Of a DNA stretch of 64,000 nt, positions 39,484-49,090 are shown piece after piece. The stretch is from assembly GCF_014642835.1 (NCBI RefSeq), contig NZ_BMJA01000001.1, positions 1,289,102 to 1,353,101 of the forward strand. The letters are read 5' to 3'. Position 1 is the first letter of the stretch, and each line of letters begins with the position of its first letter. Under the pieces are notes generated by a model that searched no databases, had not been told where the DNA came from, and saw only the letters and a list, made by a program, of their open reading frames with translations. The stretch comes from Dyella nitratireducens (GTDB lineage Bacteria; Pseudomonadota; Gammaproteobacteria; Xanthomonadales; Rhodanobacteraceae). The position numbers and the translations under genes were made by a program.

Positions 39484-40879
39484 CACACCCAACCGGATAT
39501 TCGGGTGCCGCATCCAGCGTGGCGGACCACACCGCCGCCAACTCGAGCAGGCGCAGATCCGAACCGCGCGCACCGACTAGTTGCATGCCGATCGGCAAAC
39601 CGTTCGGCAGCGTGCCCATGGGAATGCTCACCGCCGGGCAACCGGCGAGATTGGCGAAGCTGGTGAGATCGCCTTGCGTGTCCGGCACCGGGCCATCCAG
39701 CGGGAAGGCTCCCTGCGGCGTAGTAGGCGTGACCAGCACGTCAATTTGCGCGAAGAGTCGGCGCATCTTGAGCGCCGCGGCATCGAGCACGCGGTCGGCC
39801 TCGGCATAATCAGCCGCGGTCTTGCGCGTCGCGTAATCGAGCAGGCGGTGGAACTGCGGTGAGACGGGATGTTCGGTATCGGCAAGTTGCGCGGCGAAAG
39901 TGCCGAGCATTTCTGCCTCCATCAACAAAAAGCCGGCACGACGCGAGCGTGGGAAGTGCCAGTCTTCAAAATCCACGATGCGGCGTTCGCCCAATTCGCC
40001 ATTAAGTTTGGCAAGTGCTGCTTCGAAGACGTCCAGCACATCTTGCTGCACGCCTAGCACCGGCAAGTTGGGCAGCACGCCACAGCGCAACTTGCCTGGC
40101 TCCCAGTCGGGCGGCGACAAGGCCACGCGCCGATGGCGCGAACGTGGATCTTCCGCATCGTAGCCGGCCAGCACTTGCAGCAGCACGGTGAGATCGTCGA
40201 CACCGCGTGCAAGCAAGCCCACCGTATCGAGCCGGCGCGCTGCCGGTGTCATGCCGCGCGCGGAAATCTCGCCCTGCGTCGGCTTCAACGCAAACACGCC
40301 GCAATAGCTGGCAGGAATGCGAATCGAACCCAGGCTATCCGAACCGATGGCTGCCACCGCCAAGCCCGCTGCGACGGCCGCTGCGGCACCACCCGACGAA
40401 CCGCCCGCTGTATAACCATGACGGTGCGGGTTGTGCGTCGGACCAAAATGCGGATTGTTGGTGACCGCGCCCAGCGCGCCCTCATCCATATTGGTCTTGC
40501 CGATCAGCACCGCGCCCGATGCGCGTAACCGCCCCACGACATGCGCATCGTGCTCGGCCGACCGCCCGGGACCTGGAAGGCCGGAGCGCGTGGCCCAGCC
40601 CGCAATATCAAAGTTGTCCTTCAGTGCGATGGGGACACCATCCAGCCGCCCGATCACGCCGCCGCGCCGGCGACGTTCGGCGCCCTGTGCTTGCTCCAAC
40701 ATCAATGCCGGGCTCAGGCCGACATAGGCGTTGAGTCGCGGATTGATGCGGTCGATTGCATCGAGATAAACCGCTGCCAGCCGGCTCGGCTGTACCCGGC
40801 CGGATGCCAGCCAGTGCAGGATCTGGCATAGCGTGGCGCGGCGAAGGTCGATATCGGCGATCGGTGGAAGAGAACTCAT
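39473..40879 (-). CDS. Amidase-signature family hydrolase
   Basis: A 468-residue Ser-cisSer-Lys hydrolase. Lys87 (IALKDNFD), cis-Ser162 (AGGSSGG) and nucleophile Ser185 (SDSLGSIRIPAS) form the catalytic triad; the usual TGGS preceding the nucleophile is replaced by SLGS. It belongs to the same family as GatA, but no gatB or gatC is adjacent, so it is not evidence for amidotransferase activity. ATG at 40879 has GGAG five bases upstream; a GTG two codons earlier is less likely. The substrate amide is unknown. Cytoplasmic. Confidence 0.88.
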   Translation of the reverse strand: MSSLPPIADIDLRRATLCQILHWLASGRVQPSRLAAVYLDAIDRINPRLNAYVGLSPALMLEQAQGAERRRRGGVIGRLDGVPIALKDNFDIAGWATRSGLPGPGRSAEHDAHVVGRLRASGAVLIGKTNMDEGALGAVTNNPHFGPTHNPHRHGYTAGGSSGGAAAAVAAGLAVAAIGSDSLGSIRIPASYCGVFALKPTQGEISARGMTPAARRLDTVGLLARGVDDLTVLLQVLAGYDAEDPRSRHRRVALSPPDWEPGKLRCGVLPNLPVLGVQQDVLDVFEAALAKLNGELGERRIVDFEDWHFPRSRRAGFLLMEAEMLGTFAAQLADTEHPVSPQFHRLLDYATRKTAADYAEADRVLDAAALKMRRLFAQIDVLVTPTTPQGAFPLDGPVPDTQGDLTSFANLAGCPAVSIPMGTLPNGLPIGMQLVGARGSDLRLLELAAVWSATLDAAPEYPVGCDDL

Positions 40880-41209
40880 GCACACTCCGGTGGCGGGGAC
40901 ATCCAGTCAGGCTCATCGAGGAGCCTGCCGGACCTGAGCTGGCCGGGCTGCAAACTCGCCTGCGCGGTCCATATTTTCGTCGGTTCTTGACCCATAGAAC
41001 CACTATGGGCCTGCGAACCGCCGAAAATCTGTCCTCGCGCAGTCGAATTTTCGCCTCGACCACTCAAGTCCGACAGGCTCCTAGCCACCGGTTTGCCGCG
41101 CAGCAGGCGAACCCGGAGAATACCGTCCCAGCCGCCGCGGTAACTACATGCGGACACCCGCAGCAGCTCACCCCTCATCAACCCCTGGCCACCGACGGAG
41201 CCCAACCTC
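40880..41209. other. Divergent intergenic region, no gene seen
   Basis: Between the divergent amidase and ETF-QO genes. It should hold both promoters but I could not identify convincing -35/-10 pairs. A seven-base hairpin (CCCATAG/CTATGGG) lies at 40991-41009. Confidence 0.4.
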
Positions 41210-42811
41210 ATGACCGAACGCGAGACGATGGAATACGACGTGATCGTCGTCGGCGCAGGGCCGGCGGGGCTCTCGTTCGCCATTCGCCTCAAGCAGCTCA
41301 AGCCGGACGTGACGGTATGCGTGATTGAGAAGGCATCGACCATCGGCGCGCAGATCCTTTCTGGCGCCGTGATCGAACCGCAGCCGCTGGATGCCCTGCT
41401 GCCCGGTTGGCGTGACAATCCGCCGCCGATCTGCGTGCCTGCCACCGAAGATGAGTTCTGGCTGCTCAACAAGACCGGCGGCCGCAAACTGCCGGTACCG
41501 CAGACCTTGAACAATCACGGCAACTTCATCGTCTCGCTCGGCGCCCTGTGCGCGTGGCTCGCCCCGCAAGCCGAATCGCTGGGCGTGGACGTGTTCCCCG
41601 GCTTCGCCGCCGCCGACACTATCTATGACGCGGATGGTTCCGTAGCTGGCGTGCGCATCGGCGACATGGGCGTGGCGAAGGATGGCTCGCACAAACCCGG
41701 CTACACGCAAGGCATCGACATCAAAGCCAAGGTCACCGTGCTCGCTGAAGGCGCACGCGGCAGCCTCACCAAGCAGCTCATCAAGCGTTTCAAGCTGGAC
41801 CAGAACAGCGATCCGCAAGGCTATTCGATCGGCATCAAGGAGCTGTGGCAGGTGCCGTCCGGACGCGTCACGCCCGGCAAAATCTTCCACAGCTTCGGCT
41901 GGCCGGCCGACACTCGCACTTACGGTGGCGCCTTCCTCTATCACCTCGACAAAGACCGCATCGCGCTCGGCTACGTCAGCGGACTCGATTACAAGGACCC
42001 CAACTACCAGCCGTGGGAAGCCTTCCAGCAATGGAAGAACCACCCCATGATCAAGCCACTGCTGGAGGGCGGCAGCATCCTGTCGGCGGGTGCGCGCGCC
42101 ATCGTCACCGGCGGTTACCAGTCGCTGCCCAAGGTAGAGATGCCCGGCGCCCTGCTGATCGGCGACACCGCCGGCCTGCTGAACGTGCCCAAGATCAAAG
42201 GTACACACCAGGCGATCAAGAGCGGCATGCTCGCCGCCGAACACCTCGCCGCTAGTGATCTCAAACCAACCGGTTTCGATGCGAAGCTGCGCGGCTCAGA
42301 AGTGATGGCAGAGCTGAAAAAAGTGCGCAACATCAAGCCTGGCTTCAAGAAAGGCTTGTGGTTCGGCATGCTCAACGCCGGTTGGGAAACCGTAACGGGC
42401 GGCAAGTCACCCTGGACGCTGCAAAACAAACCCGACTGGAACTCCCTGCACAAACTCGGCCAGTACGAAGAACCCAAGCGCGACTACGTACAACGCGAAC
42501 TACCACCCCGCGATCGCCTGGCCGGCGTTTACTTCGCCGCCACCGAGCATGACGAAGATCAGCCCGTGCATTTGCACGTCGCCGATACGTCGGTTTGCGT
42601 GACGAAATGCGCGCAGGAATACGGCAACCCCTGTACCCGCTTCTGTCCTGCGAACGTCTATGAGATCGTCAATGACGAAGCGGGCAAGCGCTTGCAGATC
42701 AATGCCGCCAACTGTGTGCATTGCAAGACGTGCGATATCAAGGATCCGTATCAAATCATCAACTGGGTGCCGCCGGAAGGCGGGTCCGGACCGAATTATC
42801 AGAATCTGTAA
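41210..42811 (+). CDS. Electron transfer flavoprotein-ubiquinone oxidoreductase
   Basis: A 533-residue FAD/4Fe-4S membrane enzyme that passes electrons from ETF to ubiquinone, completing electron flow from acyl-CoA dehydrogenases such as FadE. The FAD motif VVGAGPAGLSFA is near residue 13. The Fe-S cysteines are one in RFCPANVYE and three in CVHCKTCDIKDP, giving the cluster. Membrane-contact hydrophobic segments and the GGYQSLPK region fit the family. The length matches. A glycosyltransferase gene starts 12 bases downstream, whereas its usual partners etfB and etfA begin 3 kb away. Confidence 0.95.
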   Translation: MTERETMEYDVIVVGAGPAGLSFAIRLKQLKPDVTVCVIEKASTIGAQILSGAVIEPQPLDALLPGWRDNPPPICVPATEDEFWLLNKTGGRKLPVPQTLNNHGNFIVSLGALCAWLAPQAESLGVDVFPGFAAADTIYDADGSVAGVRIGDMGVAKDGSHKPGYTQGIDIKAKVTVLAEGARGSLTKQLIKRFKLDQNSDPQGYSIGIKELWQVPSGRVTPGKIFHSFGWPADTRTYGGAFLYHLDKDRIALGYVSGLDYKDPNYQPWEAFQQWKNHPMIKPLLEGGSILSAGARAIVTGGYQSLPKVEMPGALLIGDTAGLLNVPKIKGTHQAIKSGMLAAEHLAASDLKPTGFDAKLRGSEVMAELKKVRNIKPGFKKGLWFGMLNAGWETVTGGKSPWTLQNKPDWNSLHKLGQYEEPKRDYVQRELPPRDRLAGVYFAATEHDEDQPVHLHVADTSVCVTKCAQEYGNPCTRFCPANVYEIVNDEAGKRLQINAANCVHCKTCDIKDPYQIINWVPPEGGSGPNYQNL

Positions 42812-42823
42812 AGTAATTTCTCG

Positions 42824-44911
42824 ATGTCACTTAATACTCTGCAATGGCGCGCGAAGCGCTTACGCTATTTGCTTCAGCGCGTTCAAGGCAGCTTGACCCA
42901 ACGGGGCTTGCGCAAAACCTGGGTGCGCATCACACAAGAACTCCAAACGCGCCCGACCGAAGAAAGCTCTCTTAAGCTAGAGCGGCTAGACATCCCATTC
43001 AGCCCCTTCGAGATTCCGACCAGCGAGTCGCCACAGGTTTCCGTCATCATTCCGGTGCATGGCAAATGTGCTTGGACCGTAGCTTGCCTGCGATCAATCC
43101 GACGCCACGGCGCACGCACCTCGTTCGAAATCATCGTGGTGGACGACACTTCACCCGATGATACCGCCGTAAAGCTATCGCAGATCCGTGGCATTCGGCT
43201 TCTACAAAACCAAGCCAACCTCGGCTTCATTGGAAGTTGCAATGCGGGAGCCGAAATCGCACGTGCACCCTTCCTATTGTTCCTCAATAACGATACGCAG
43301 GTTACCCCCGGATGGTTGGACGCGCTACTAGAGACGTATGTTGAAGAACCAGATTGCGGGATCGTAGGAAGCCAATTGATTTACCCGGACGGTCGCTTGC
43401 AAGAAGCTGGCGCACTCGTCTATTCCAATGCTGCAGCTTGGAACGTCGGGCGCTTCGAAAAACGCAACGATCCGCATTACCTCTATCGTCGTGACGTTGA
43501 CTATGTCTCCGGCGCAGCACTTCTCATTGAAAAAACTCTATTCATGGAGGTCGGTGGCTTCGATTTACGCTATGCGCCGGCGTATTGCGAAGACATGGAT
43601 CTCGCTTTTGCAGTAAGAGCACGCAGTCGACGTGTGATCTACGAACCCGCCAGTGTAATTGTACATTGCGAAGGCATCAGCTCAGGAACCGACGTTTTCA
43701 CCGGTATCAAGCAATATCAACGGATCAATCGCGAAAAGTTCGTCGCCAAATGGAGCACCATGCTGCAAAAGCAGCCAGCTCCAGATGTTCCCGTCGACAA
43801 AGCAATACATCACCATCAAAAACAACATATCCTCATTGTCGATGCACTCATGCCCGATCCCACTCGGGACGCCGGGTCACTTCAAGTGTTCAACATCATG
43901 CGTCTTCTCAGGCAGATGGGGTGGCGCGTGACCTTCATGGCCGACAATCGCACTGCTACCCCACGGGATGTCCACATCCTGGGCGCGATCGGGGTGGAAG
44001 TACTATGCAAGCCATGGTCACCCTCCTTGGTAAGTTGGCTAAAGCGCGAGAATGATAATTTAAAGGCGGTGATGCTATGCCGGCATTACGTTGCCGCCCC
44101 AAATATGTCTCTAATAAAGGAATTGGCCCCTAAGGCTCGGATTATTTTTGACACCGAAGATCTGCATTTCTTGCGCGAACGGCGCGCGGCGGAACACACC
44201 GGAAATGCAAGCTTGAGCCGTCAAGCAATGGCCTCTCAGCAGCAGGAATTTGCGCTGATGCGCGCAAGCCATGCCACTTTCGTGGTAAGTGCCGCGGAAC
44301 TTGACTTGCTTAAGCAAGAGCTGCCCGATGCCAACGTCATGCTGTTACCAAACATGCATCCGGTGCATGGCCGCAAGCTTGAATTCGAGCAACGCGCTGG
44401 CCTAGTTTTTGTAGGTGGCTTCGGACATCCACCAAACGTCGATGCGGTGCAATGGCTGACCAACGACATTTACCCGATCATCCGAGCACGACGGCCAGAT
44501 ATCGATTTGCATCTAATTGGTGATATACCGAAGTCCGCCCGCACTTCATTGCAAGGCGATGGTGTCGTTATCCACGGACGCGTGGAAGATCTCGCACCAT
44601 GGCTGGACCAAAGCCGTATTTCACTCGCGCCGTTACGCTATGGCGCAGGAGTTAAAGGCAAAGTCAACACCGCAATGAGCCACGGCTTGCCTGTGGTTGC
44701 CACATCGATGGCAGCCGAGGGAATGTGGCTGCGAAATGGCGACAATGCCCTACTCGCAGATGACGCGGAAGGTTTTGCCGAAGCCGTGCTTCATCTATAT
44801 GAAAACCGTGAGCTTTGGTATCGGCTATCCGAGGGCGGGCTACGCAATATTCGCGAGCACTTTTCCTTCGAGGTTGCTCGAGAAACCCTTCGCCGGGCAT
44901 TGCTCATCTAA
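42824..44911 (+). CDS. Two-domain glycosyltransferase (GT2 then GT4)
   Basis: A 695-residue protein with two transferase domains. The first (about 70-330) is GT2: VSVIIPVHG, IIVVDDTSPDDT, FLNNDTQVTPGWLD (metal site DxD-like NDT) and CEDMDLAFAVR. The second (about 345-690) is a GT-B fold like GT4: FVGGFGHPPN, HLIGDIP, VIHGRVEDLAPWLDQSRISLAPLRYGAG and a GVKGKVNTAMSHGLPVVAT motif. It probably adds sugars successively to a lipid-linked or LPS acceptor in the cytoplasm. Twelve bases after ETF-QO and visibly lower in GC, it looks inserted into the ETF locus. Confidence 0.9.
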   Translation: MSLNTLQWRAKRLRYLLQRVQGSLTQRGLRKTWVRITQELQTRPTEESSLKLERLDIPFSPFEIPTSESPQVSVIIPVHGKCAWTVACLRSIRRHGARTSFEIIVVDDTSPDDTAVKLSQIRGIRLLQNQANLGFIGSCNAGAEIARAPFLLFLNNDTQVTPGWLDALLETYVEEPDCGIVGSQLIYPDGRLQEAGALVYSNAAAWNVGRFEKRNDPHYLYRRDVDYVSGAALLIEKTLFMEVGGFDLRYAPAYCEDMDLAFAVRARSRRVIYEPASVIVHCEGISSGTDVFTGIKQYQRINREKFVAKWSTMLQKQPAPDVPVDKAIHHHQKQHILIVDALMPDPTRDAGSLQVFNIMRLLRQMGWRVTFMADNRTATPRDVHILGAIGVEVLCKPWSPSLVSWLKRENDNLKAVMLCRHYVAAPNMSLIKELAPKARIIFDTEDLHFLRERRAAEHTGNASLSRQAMASQQQEFALMRASHATFVVSAAELDLLKQELPDANVMLLPNMHPVHGRKLEFEQRAGLVFVGGFGHPPNVDAVQWLTNDIYPIIRARRPDIDLHLIGDIPKSARTSLQGDGVVIHGRVEDLAPWLDQSRISLAPLRYGAGVKGKVNTAMSHGLPVVATSMAAEGMWLRNGDNALLADDAEGFAEAVLHLYENRELWYRLSEGGLRNIREHFSFEVARETLRRALLI

Positions 44912-44975
44912 GTTCTTTGGCTACTTCAGCAAATAGCTAACACTTACACAGCAATTGATAGTGCAGGAGAAAACA

Positions 44976-45671
44976 ATGGAGTGCGGTGTTTGCGGCGGTA
45001 CTACATTTACCAGCCTTAAAGTCCTTTGGACTTCGCTTATCGATGAATGGCAAATATCACGCGAAGAGGCAGAATACGTCGAGCGACAGCAGGGCGAAAT
45101 CTGCGACAGCTGTGGTTCAAATTTGAGATCCATTGCGCTTGCAAATGCCATACGTGCTTATCTTGGCACTACCGAAGTTCTTCAAGACGCGGTGCGCAGC
45201 ATTGCAAGTCGCGAAATTTCTATTCTTGAAATTAACGAAGCCGGAAATTTGACGCCGTTCCTGAAGCAGTTTGAGCACTATGTCTTTGGTGCATACCCAG
45301 CAGTCGATATGCATGCCATTCCCTACGCAGATGGTACTTTCGACATGGTTATCCATTCTGACACGCTCGAACACGTATTTAATCCCATCCACGCTCTATC
45401 TGAATGCCGACGAGTACTCAAGCCAGAAGGAGCGCTCTGCTTTACTGTCCCCACTATTGTTGGGCGGATGTCCAGAGACCGCACGGGTTTACCGATGAGT
45501 TATCACGGCAACCCAGGTACAGCTACCGATGACTTGGTGGTACGCACTGAATTCGGCGCGGACGCATGGACTTATGCAATGCGCGCTGGATTCACGGATG
45601 TCACCATTCACACAGTTAGTTACCCAGCAGCCACTGCCATGCTGGCAAGGAATGGTTGGACAACACGCTGA
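44976..45671 (+). CDS. Zinc-ribbon SAM-dependent methyltransferase
   Basis: A 231-residue protein of the class I methyltransferase type. The N-terminus carries a C-x2-C (ECGVCGG) and a second C-x2-C (CDSCGS) that could bind zinc; the methyltransferase core has the SDTLEHVFNP and ECRRVLKPEGALCFTVP motifs. The usual glycine-rich SAM loop is weak (ISILEINEAGN), so activity needs proof. ATG 44976 has AGGAG seven bases upstream. It lies between the GT2-GT4 gene and etfB and shares the zinc-ribbon plan with two other methyltransferases in the locus. Confidence 0.78.
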   Translation: MECGVCGGTTFTSLKVLWTSLIDEWQISREEAEYVERQQGEICDSCGSNLRSIALANAIRAYLGTTEVLQDAVRSIASREISILEINEAGNLTPFLKQFEHYVFGAYPAVDMHAIPYADGTFDMVIHSDTLEHVFNPIHALSECRRVLKPEGALCFTVPTIVGRMSRDRTGLPMSYHGNPGTATDDLVVRTEFGADAWTYAMRAGFTDVTIHTVSYPAATAMLARNGWTTR

Positions 45672-45806
45672 CTGAGATCATAGATCAGTCCAGACCGAGA
45701 CCCGCCATTAACAGATTAACCATTCGTATGCGGATGGAGCATAGGCTAGAATGGGTTCTTTCATATCCTATCCCGCCCTCGTGGGTGCATGGCTAAAGGC
45801 ATCGAA

Positions 45807-46553
45807 ATGAAGATTCTCGTTGGGTACAAGCGAGTGGTGGATTACAACGTCCGTATCCAGGTCAAGCCAGATGGCACCGGAGTGGTGACCGATGGCGTAA
45901 AACTCTCCGCCAACCCTTTTGATGACATCGCCTTAGAAGAAGCACTGCGATTGCGTGAAAAAGGTGTGGCAGAAGAAGTAGTGGTGGTTGGCATTGGTCC
46001 TGCCGATTTGACCGCGCACTTGCGTAATGGCTTGGCGATGGGGGCCAACCGTGCCATTCACGTGGTCACGTCAGATATCGTGCAGCCTCTGACGGCAGCA
46101 CGCGTGCTCCTCAAGCTGATCGAAAAGGAATTGCCAGGCCTTGTGATCATGGGCAAGCAGGCCATCGACGATGACGCCAACCAGACCGGCCAGATGTTGG
46201 CTGCCCTATGGGACCGCCCACAGGCCACTTTCGCCAGCAAGATTGAAATTGCCGACGGAAAGGTGACAGTAACGCGGGAAGTTGATGCTGGCCTGGAAGT
46301 CCTCCAAGCCGACCTGCCCGCCGTCATCACTACCGACCTACGCTTGAATGAACCACGCTTTATCAAGCTGCCAGACATCATGAAGGCCAAGTCCAAGCCC
46401 ATCGACACCATCGAACTCGCGTCATTGAGCGTCGATGCACACGACCAGTTGAAGACCACCCATTACACCGCACCTGGAAAACGCAGCAAGGGCGTCATGG
46501 TGAAAGACGCCAGCGAGTTGGTGTCCGTCCTCAAGCAAAAAGGGCTGCTGTAA
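45807..46553 (+). CDS. etfB: Electron transfer flavoprotein beta subunit
   Basis: A 248-residue subunit that binds AMP and docks to acyl-CoA dehydrogenases. MKILVGYKRVVDYNVRI, EEALRLREKG, the AMP-binding QAIDDDANQTGQMLAALW and GVMVKDASELVSVLKQKG are signatures. ATG 45807 begins the family N-terminus; an ATG at 45789 is also in frame. A weak -10 TAGAAT at 45747-45752 lies upstream. etfA starts 28 bases downstream. It links FadE to the ETF-ubiquinone oxidoreductase. Confidence 0.95.
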   Translation: MKILVGYKRVVDYNVRIQVKPDGTGVVTDGVKLSANPFDDIALEEALRLREKGVAEEVVVVGIGPADLTAHLRNGLAMGANRAIHVVTSDIVQPLTAARVLLKLIEKELPGLVIMGKQAIDDDANQTGQMLAALWDRPQATFASKIEIADGKVTVTREVDAGLEVLQADLPAVITTDLRLNEPRFIKLPDIMKAKSKPIDTIELASLSVDAHDQLKTTHYTAPGKRSKGVMVKDASELVSVLKQKGLL

Positions 46554-46581
46554 GCAGCGGGCCAGACCTAAGGAAACATCC

Positions 46582-47526
46582 ATGAGCAAGATCCTGGTTA
46601 TCGCCGAGCACCTGAACGGCAAGCTGAATCCTTCCACTGCACGCGCTGTAAGCGCAGCGACCGCCATCAAAGCCGAGACCATCGACGTACTGGTGTTAAG
46701 CGACAAAGTGGATGCCATTGCCAAAGAAGCGGCCAAGATTCAGGGCATAAGTCGCGTATTCACCGTCGAACGTGCGGAAAATGCCCATCCGTTGGCTTCC
46801 ATGCTGGCCCCGCAGATAGCCAAAGCCGCCGCAAACTACAGTCATGTGTTCGTCCCCTCCACCACCTTCGGTAAAGACGTTGCACCGCGCGCGGCCGCTC
46901 TACTGGGTGTCGCACAAATCAGCGACGTCATGAGTGCCGAGGGGAGTCACACCTTCAAGCGGCCAATCTATGCCGGCAACGCCATCATTACGGTGGAGGC
47001 CGATCCCTCGCAGACCGTTGTGGCCACCATCCGCACAGCCTCCTGGCCCACTGCTGCGGACAACGCCAACAGCGCTCCAATTGAGGCGCTGGATCTGGAT
47101 GTGGCACTACCAACACACACACGATTTGTCGAACTCAAGCAAGGCAAGAGCGATCGCCCAGATCTGCAAAGCGCTAGCAGGGTGGTGTCCGGTGGTCGCG
47201 GCGTGGGCTCGAAGGAGAACTTCGAAATCATCTATAAATTTGCCGATAAGATTGGCGCCGCAGTAGGCGCATCCCGCGCAGCCGTGGATGCAGGTTACGT
47301 GCCTAACGAGTTGCAAGTAGGCCAGACCGGCAAGATCATTGCACCCGAGTTGTACATCGCCATTGGTATTTCTGGTGCCATTCAGCACCTGACCGGCATC
47401 AAAGATGCCGGCACCATCGTTGCCATCAACAAGGACGCCGAGGCACCAATCTTTGAAGTAGCTGATATCGGCCTAGTTGGCGATCTATTCAAGCTGATCC
47501 CAGAATTGGAGCAAGCCATAGGCTGA
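46582..47526 (+). CDS. etfA: Electron transfer flavoprotein alpha subunit
   Basis: A 314-residue FAD-binding subunit. The C-terminal FAD domain shows SGGRGVGSKENF, GASRAAVDAGYVPNELQVGQTGKIIAPELYI and GISGAIQHLTG in shortened parts; the N-terminal domain starts MSKILVIAEHLNG. Length is typical. It closes the etfBA pair, and the polysaccharide locus begins after it. Confidence 0.96.
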   Translation: MSKILVIAEHLNGKLNPSTARAVSAATAIKAETIDVLVLSDKVDAIAKEAAKIQGISRVFTVERAENAHPLASMLAPQIAKAAANYSHVFVPSTTFGKDVAPRAAALLGVAQISDVMSAEGSHTFKRPIYAGNAIITVEADPSQTVVATIRTASWPTAADNANSAPIEALDLDVALPTHTRFVELKQGKSDRPDLQSASRVVSGGRGVGSKENFEIIYKFADKIGAAVGASRAAVDAGYVPNELQVGQTGKIIAPELYIAIGISGAIQHLTGIKDAGTIVAINKDAEAPIFEVADIGLVGDLFKLIPELEQAIG

Positions 47527-47841
47527 TATCATCCCTACGGTGCTCATAGAAATTCAAATCGAGTCAAAAACTAGAGTCAACCTGTGACACACCACAAAGG
47601 TTGTCGATCCAACCTACAGCCCGCGACATTGCCCTAGTGTTAGTACGTACATCTCGACAGCAAGCTGTGCTCATTATGGACACAACTTGCTGATCATAAG
47701 TCGTGGTGCTGCAGCAAGCTTTAACGAGATTCCAAAAGACCACAGGGTGCTGATGTGCGTACAACGACTGACAATCAAAATTAAGCTCTATAATAATCTC
47801 GATTTATTGAACTGTATCTTCGCCTTAAATGGAAAGGCTCA
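47527..47841. other. AT-rich intergenic region after etfA
   Basis: No gene is supported. A small frame at 47564-47764 on the minus strand has no family features. The only signal is the promoter listed at 47768-47794. This stretch is the border of the accessory locus. Confidence 0.45.
47768..47794 (+). promoter_or_regulatory. Possible promoter of the acyltransferase gene
   Basis: A perfect -10 TATAAT (47789-47794) is preceded by CTGACA (47768-47773), but the spacer is 15 bases, shorter than ideal. The gene starts 48 bases further on. Confidence 0.5.
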
Positions 47842-48891
47842 ATGGAAAAGTACAAGCTAAAATGGGTAGACAATGTCCGATTACTTGCAGTAATAGGCGT
47901 ACTCTCTTTTCATTTTTGGCTACAGTTTGGCGCACCGCGGCAGACCGTCCTGCAAATGCTGCAATCACCGCATGGCATCCTTTCAATGCCATTTCAGTTA
48001 GGTTGGACCGCCGATTTTCTGTTCTTCGCAATCAGCGGCTTAGGCTTAGGCTTATCTGCAACGCGTAAACGTAAGACGTGGGCACGATTCTATGTTGACC
48101 GTGCTTCCAGAATATATATTCCCTACTGGTCAGCAATTGTTTTGATGTTTGCTTATCAGGGTATCGCTTATTCAGTGGGGACATGGGATCGCCTATTTGT
48201 GATACCAACGACCTGGATCGGCTGGCTAAAGGACATTCTGCTTCTTCCGCAAGCCCCTGAAGCGATGTTATCGACGCATTTTTGGTTTTTGCCTTCCCTG
48301 TTAGTACTGTATTTATCCTTCCCTTTGATCTTTTGGACTGTTGATAAGTTCAGTACATGGGGCTTCGCCGCGTGTCTAATCCTATCTATGGGAGCTAGGT
48401 ATCTTCCATTTGATTTGGGCTGGTTTCGAGCGGCCTATACAGCTTTTGCATGGAGCCCGTCTTTTGTAATTGGCGCCTACATAGGCGTCATGCTCGCCAA
48501 GCATCCCGAGCAGGCTGATCATTGGCTGGTTCGAACCATTCCGCTGGGTATTCTATGCCTGTTGATTGGAGTGGTTATCGTACCCAATGACGCCTACGCT
48601 TGGCTGGCCAACCCTTTGATGGGTTTTGGAACACTCAGCGTGGCGGGTGCGTTGGGTAGGCTGCCCTGGCACTTGCCAAAACTTACGGCAATTAGTTTCG
48701 AGGTATACCTTATCCATATGCCGTTCGTTGGCTGGTATCGACATTTTTTTGGGTTTGTGGTCGGGCCAAAAATTGTTCTTTATGCATTCTTCCTGATTTC
48801 CGTCGCCGTGATGGGAGCGGCTACTTATTGGGTAGTGTCGTCAATTAATACCAAACTAAAAGATGGTATAAAAGTTGTTTACACCCCATAG
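47842..48891 (+). CDS. Acyltransferase-3 family membrane protein
   Basis: A 349-residue polytopic membrane protein of the acyltransferase-3 (AT3) family, which acetylates or succinylates sugars of O-antigen or exopolysaccharide. The N-terminal WVDNVRLLAVIGVLSFHF carries the family's R and HF pattern, with FFAISGLGLGL and the YVDRASRIYIPY helix; ten or more hydrophobic helices follow. ATG at 47842 has GGAAAGG upstream. Located beside surface-polysaccharide genes, which fits a sugar-modifying role. The acyl donor and acceptor are unknown. Confidence 0.85.
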   Translation: MEKYKLKWVDNVRLLAVIGVLSFHFWLQFGAPRQTVLQMLQSPHGILSMPFQLGWTADFLFFAISGLGLGLSATRKRKTWARFYVDRASRIYIPYWSAIVLMFAYQGIAYSVGTWDRLFVIPTTWIGWLKDILLLPQAPEAMLSTHFWFLPSLLVLYLSFPLIFWTVDKFSTWGFAACLILSMGARYLPFDLGWFRAAYTAFAWSPSFVIGAYIGVMLAKHPEQADHWLVRTIPLGILCLLIGVVIVPNDAYAWLANPLMGFGTLSVAGALGRLPWHLPKLTAISFEVYLIHMPFVGWYRHFFGFVVGPKIVLYAFFLISVAVMGAATYWVVSSINTKLKDGIKVVYTP

Positions 48892-49090
48892 TTACTTCTG
48901 CCAACCACCCATGCATTAACTATCTAGGTCGCTTTATATAAATGCAAGCGTGAATGGGATGAAGATAACCGCGTTGCAAGCATGCTCTCGGTTGGGGAAC
49001 TTGATTAAACATTGAGATTGGCACTGGCGCCAAGGAATAGTCAGGAAAAGATATTGCTGCTAACAACACGTCTACGAATATAGGAGGGCT

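Noticed and set aside
39473-40879. Glutamyl-tRNA amidotransferase GatA
   Set aside because: The family is shared, but no gatB or gatC is adjacent and the nucleophile loop is altered.
47564-47764. 66-residue minus-strand frame after etfA
   Set aside because: Short, no ribosome site and no recognisable domain.
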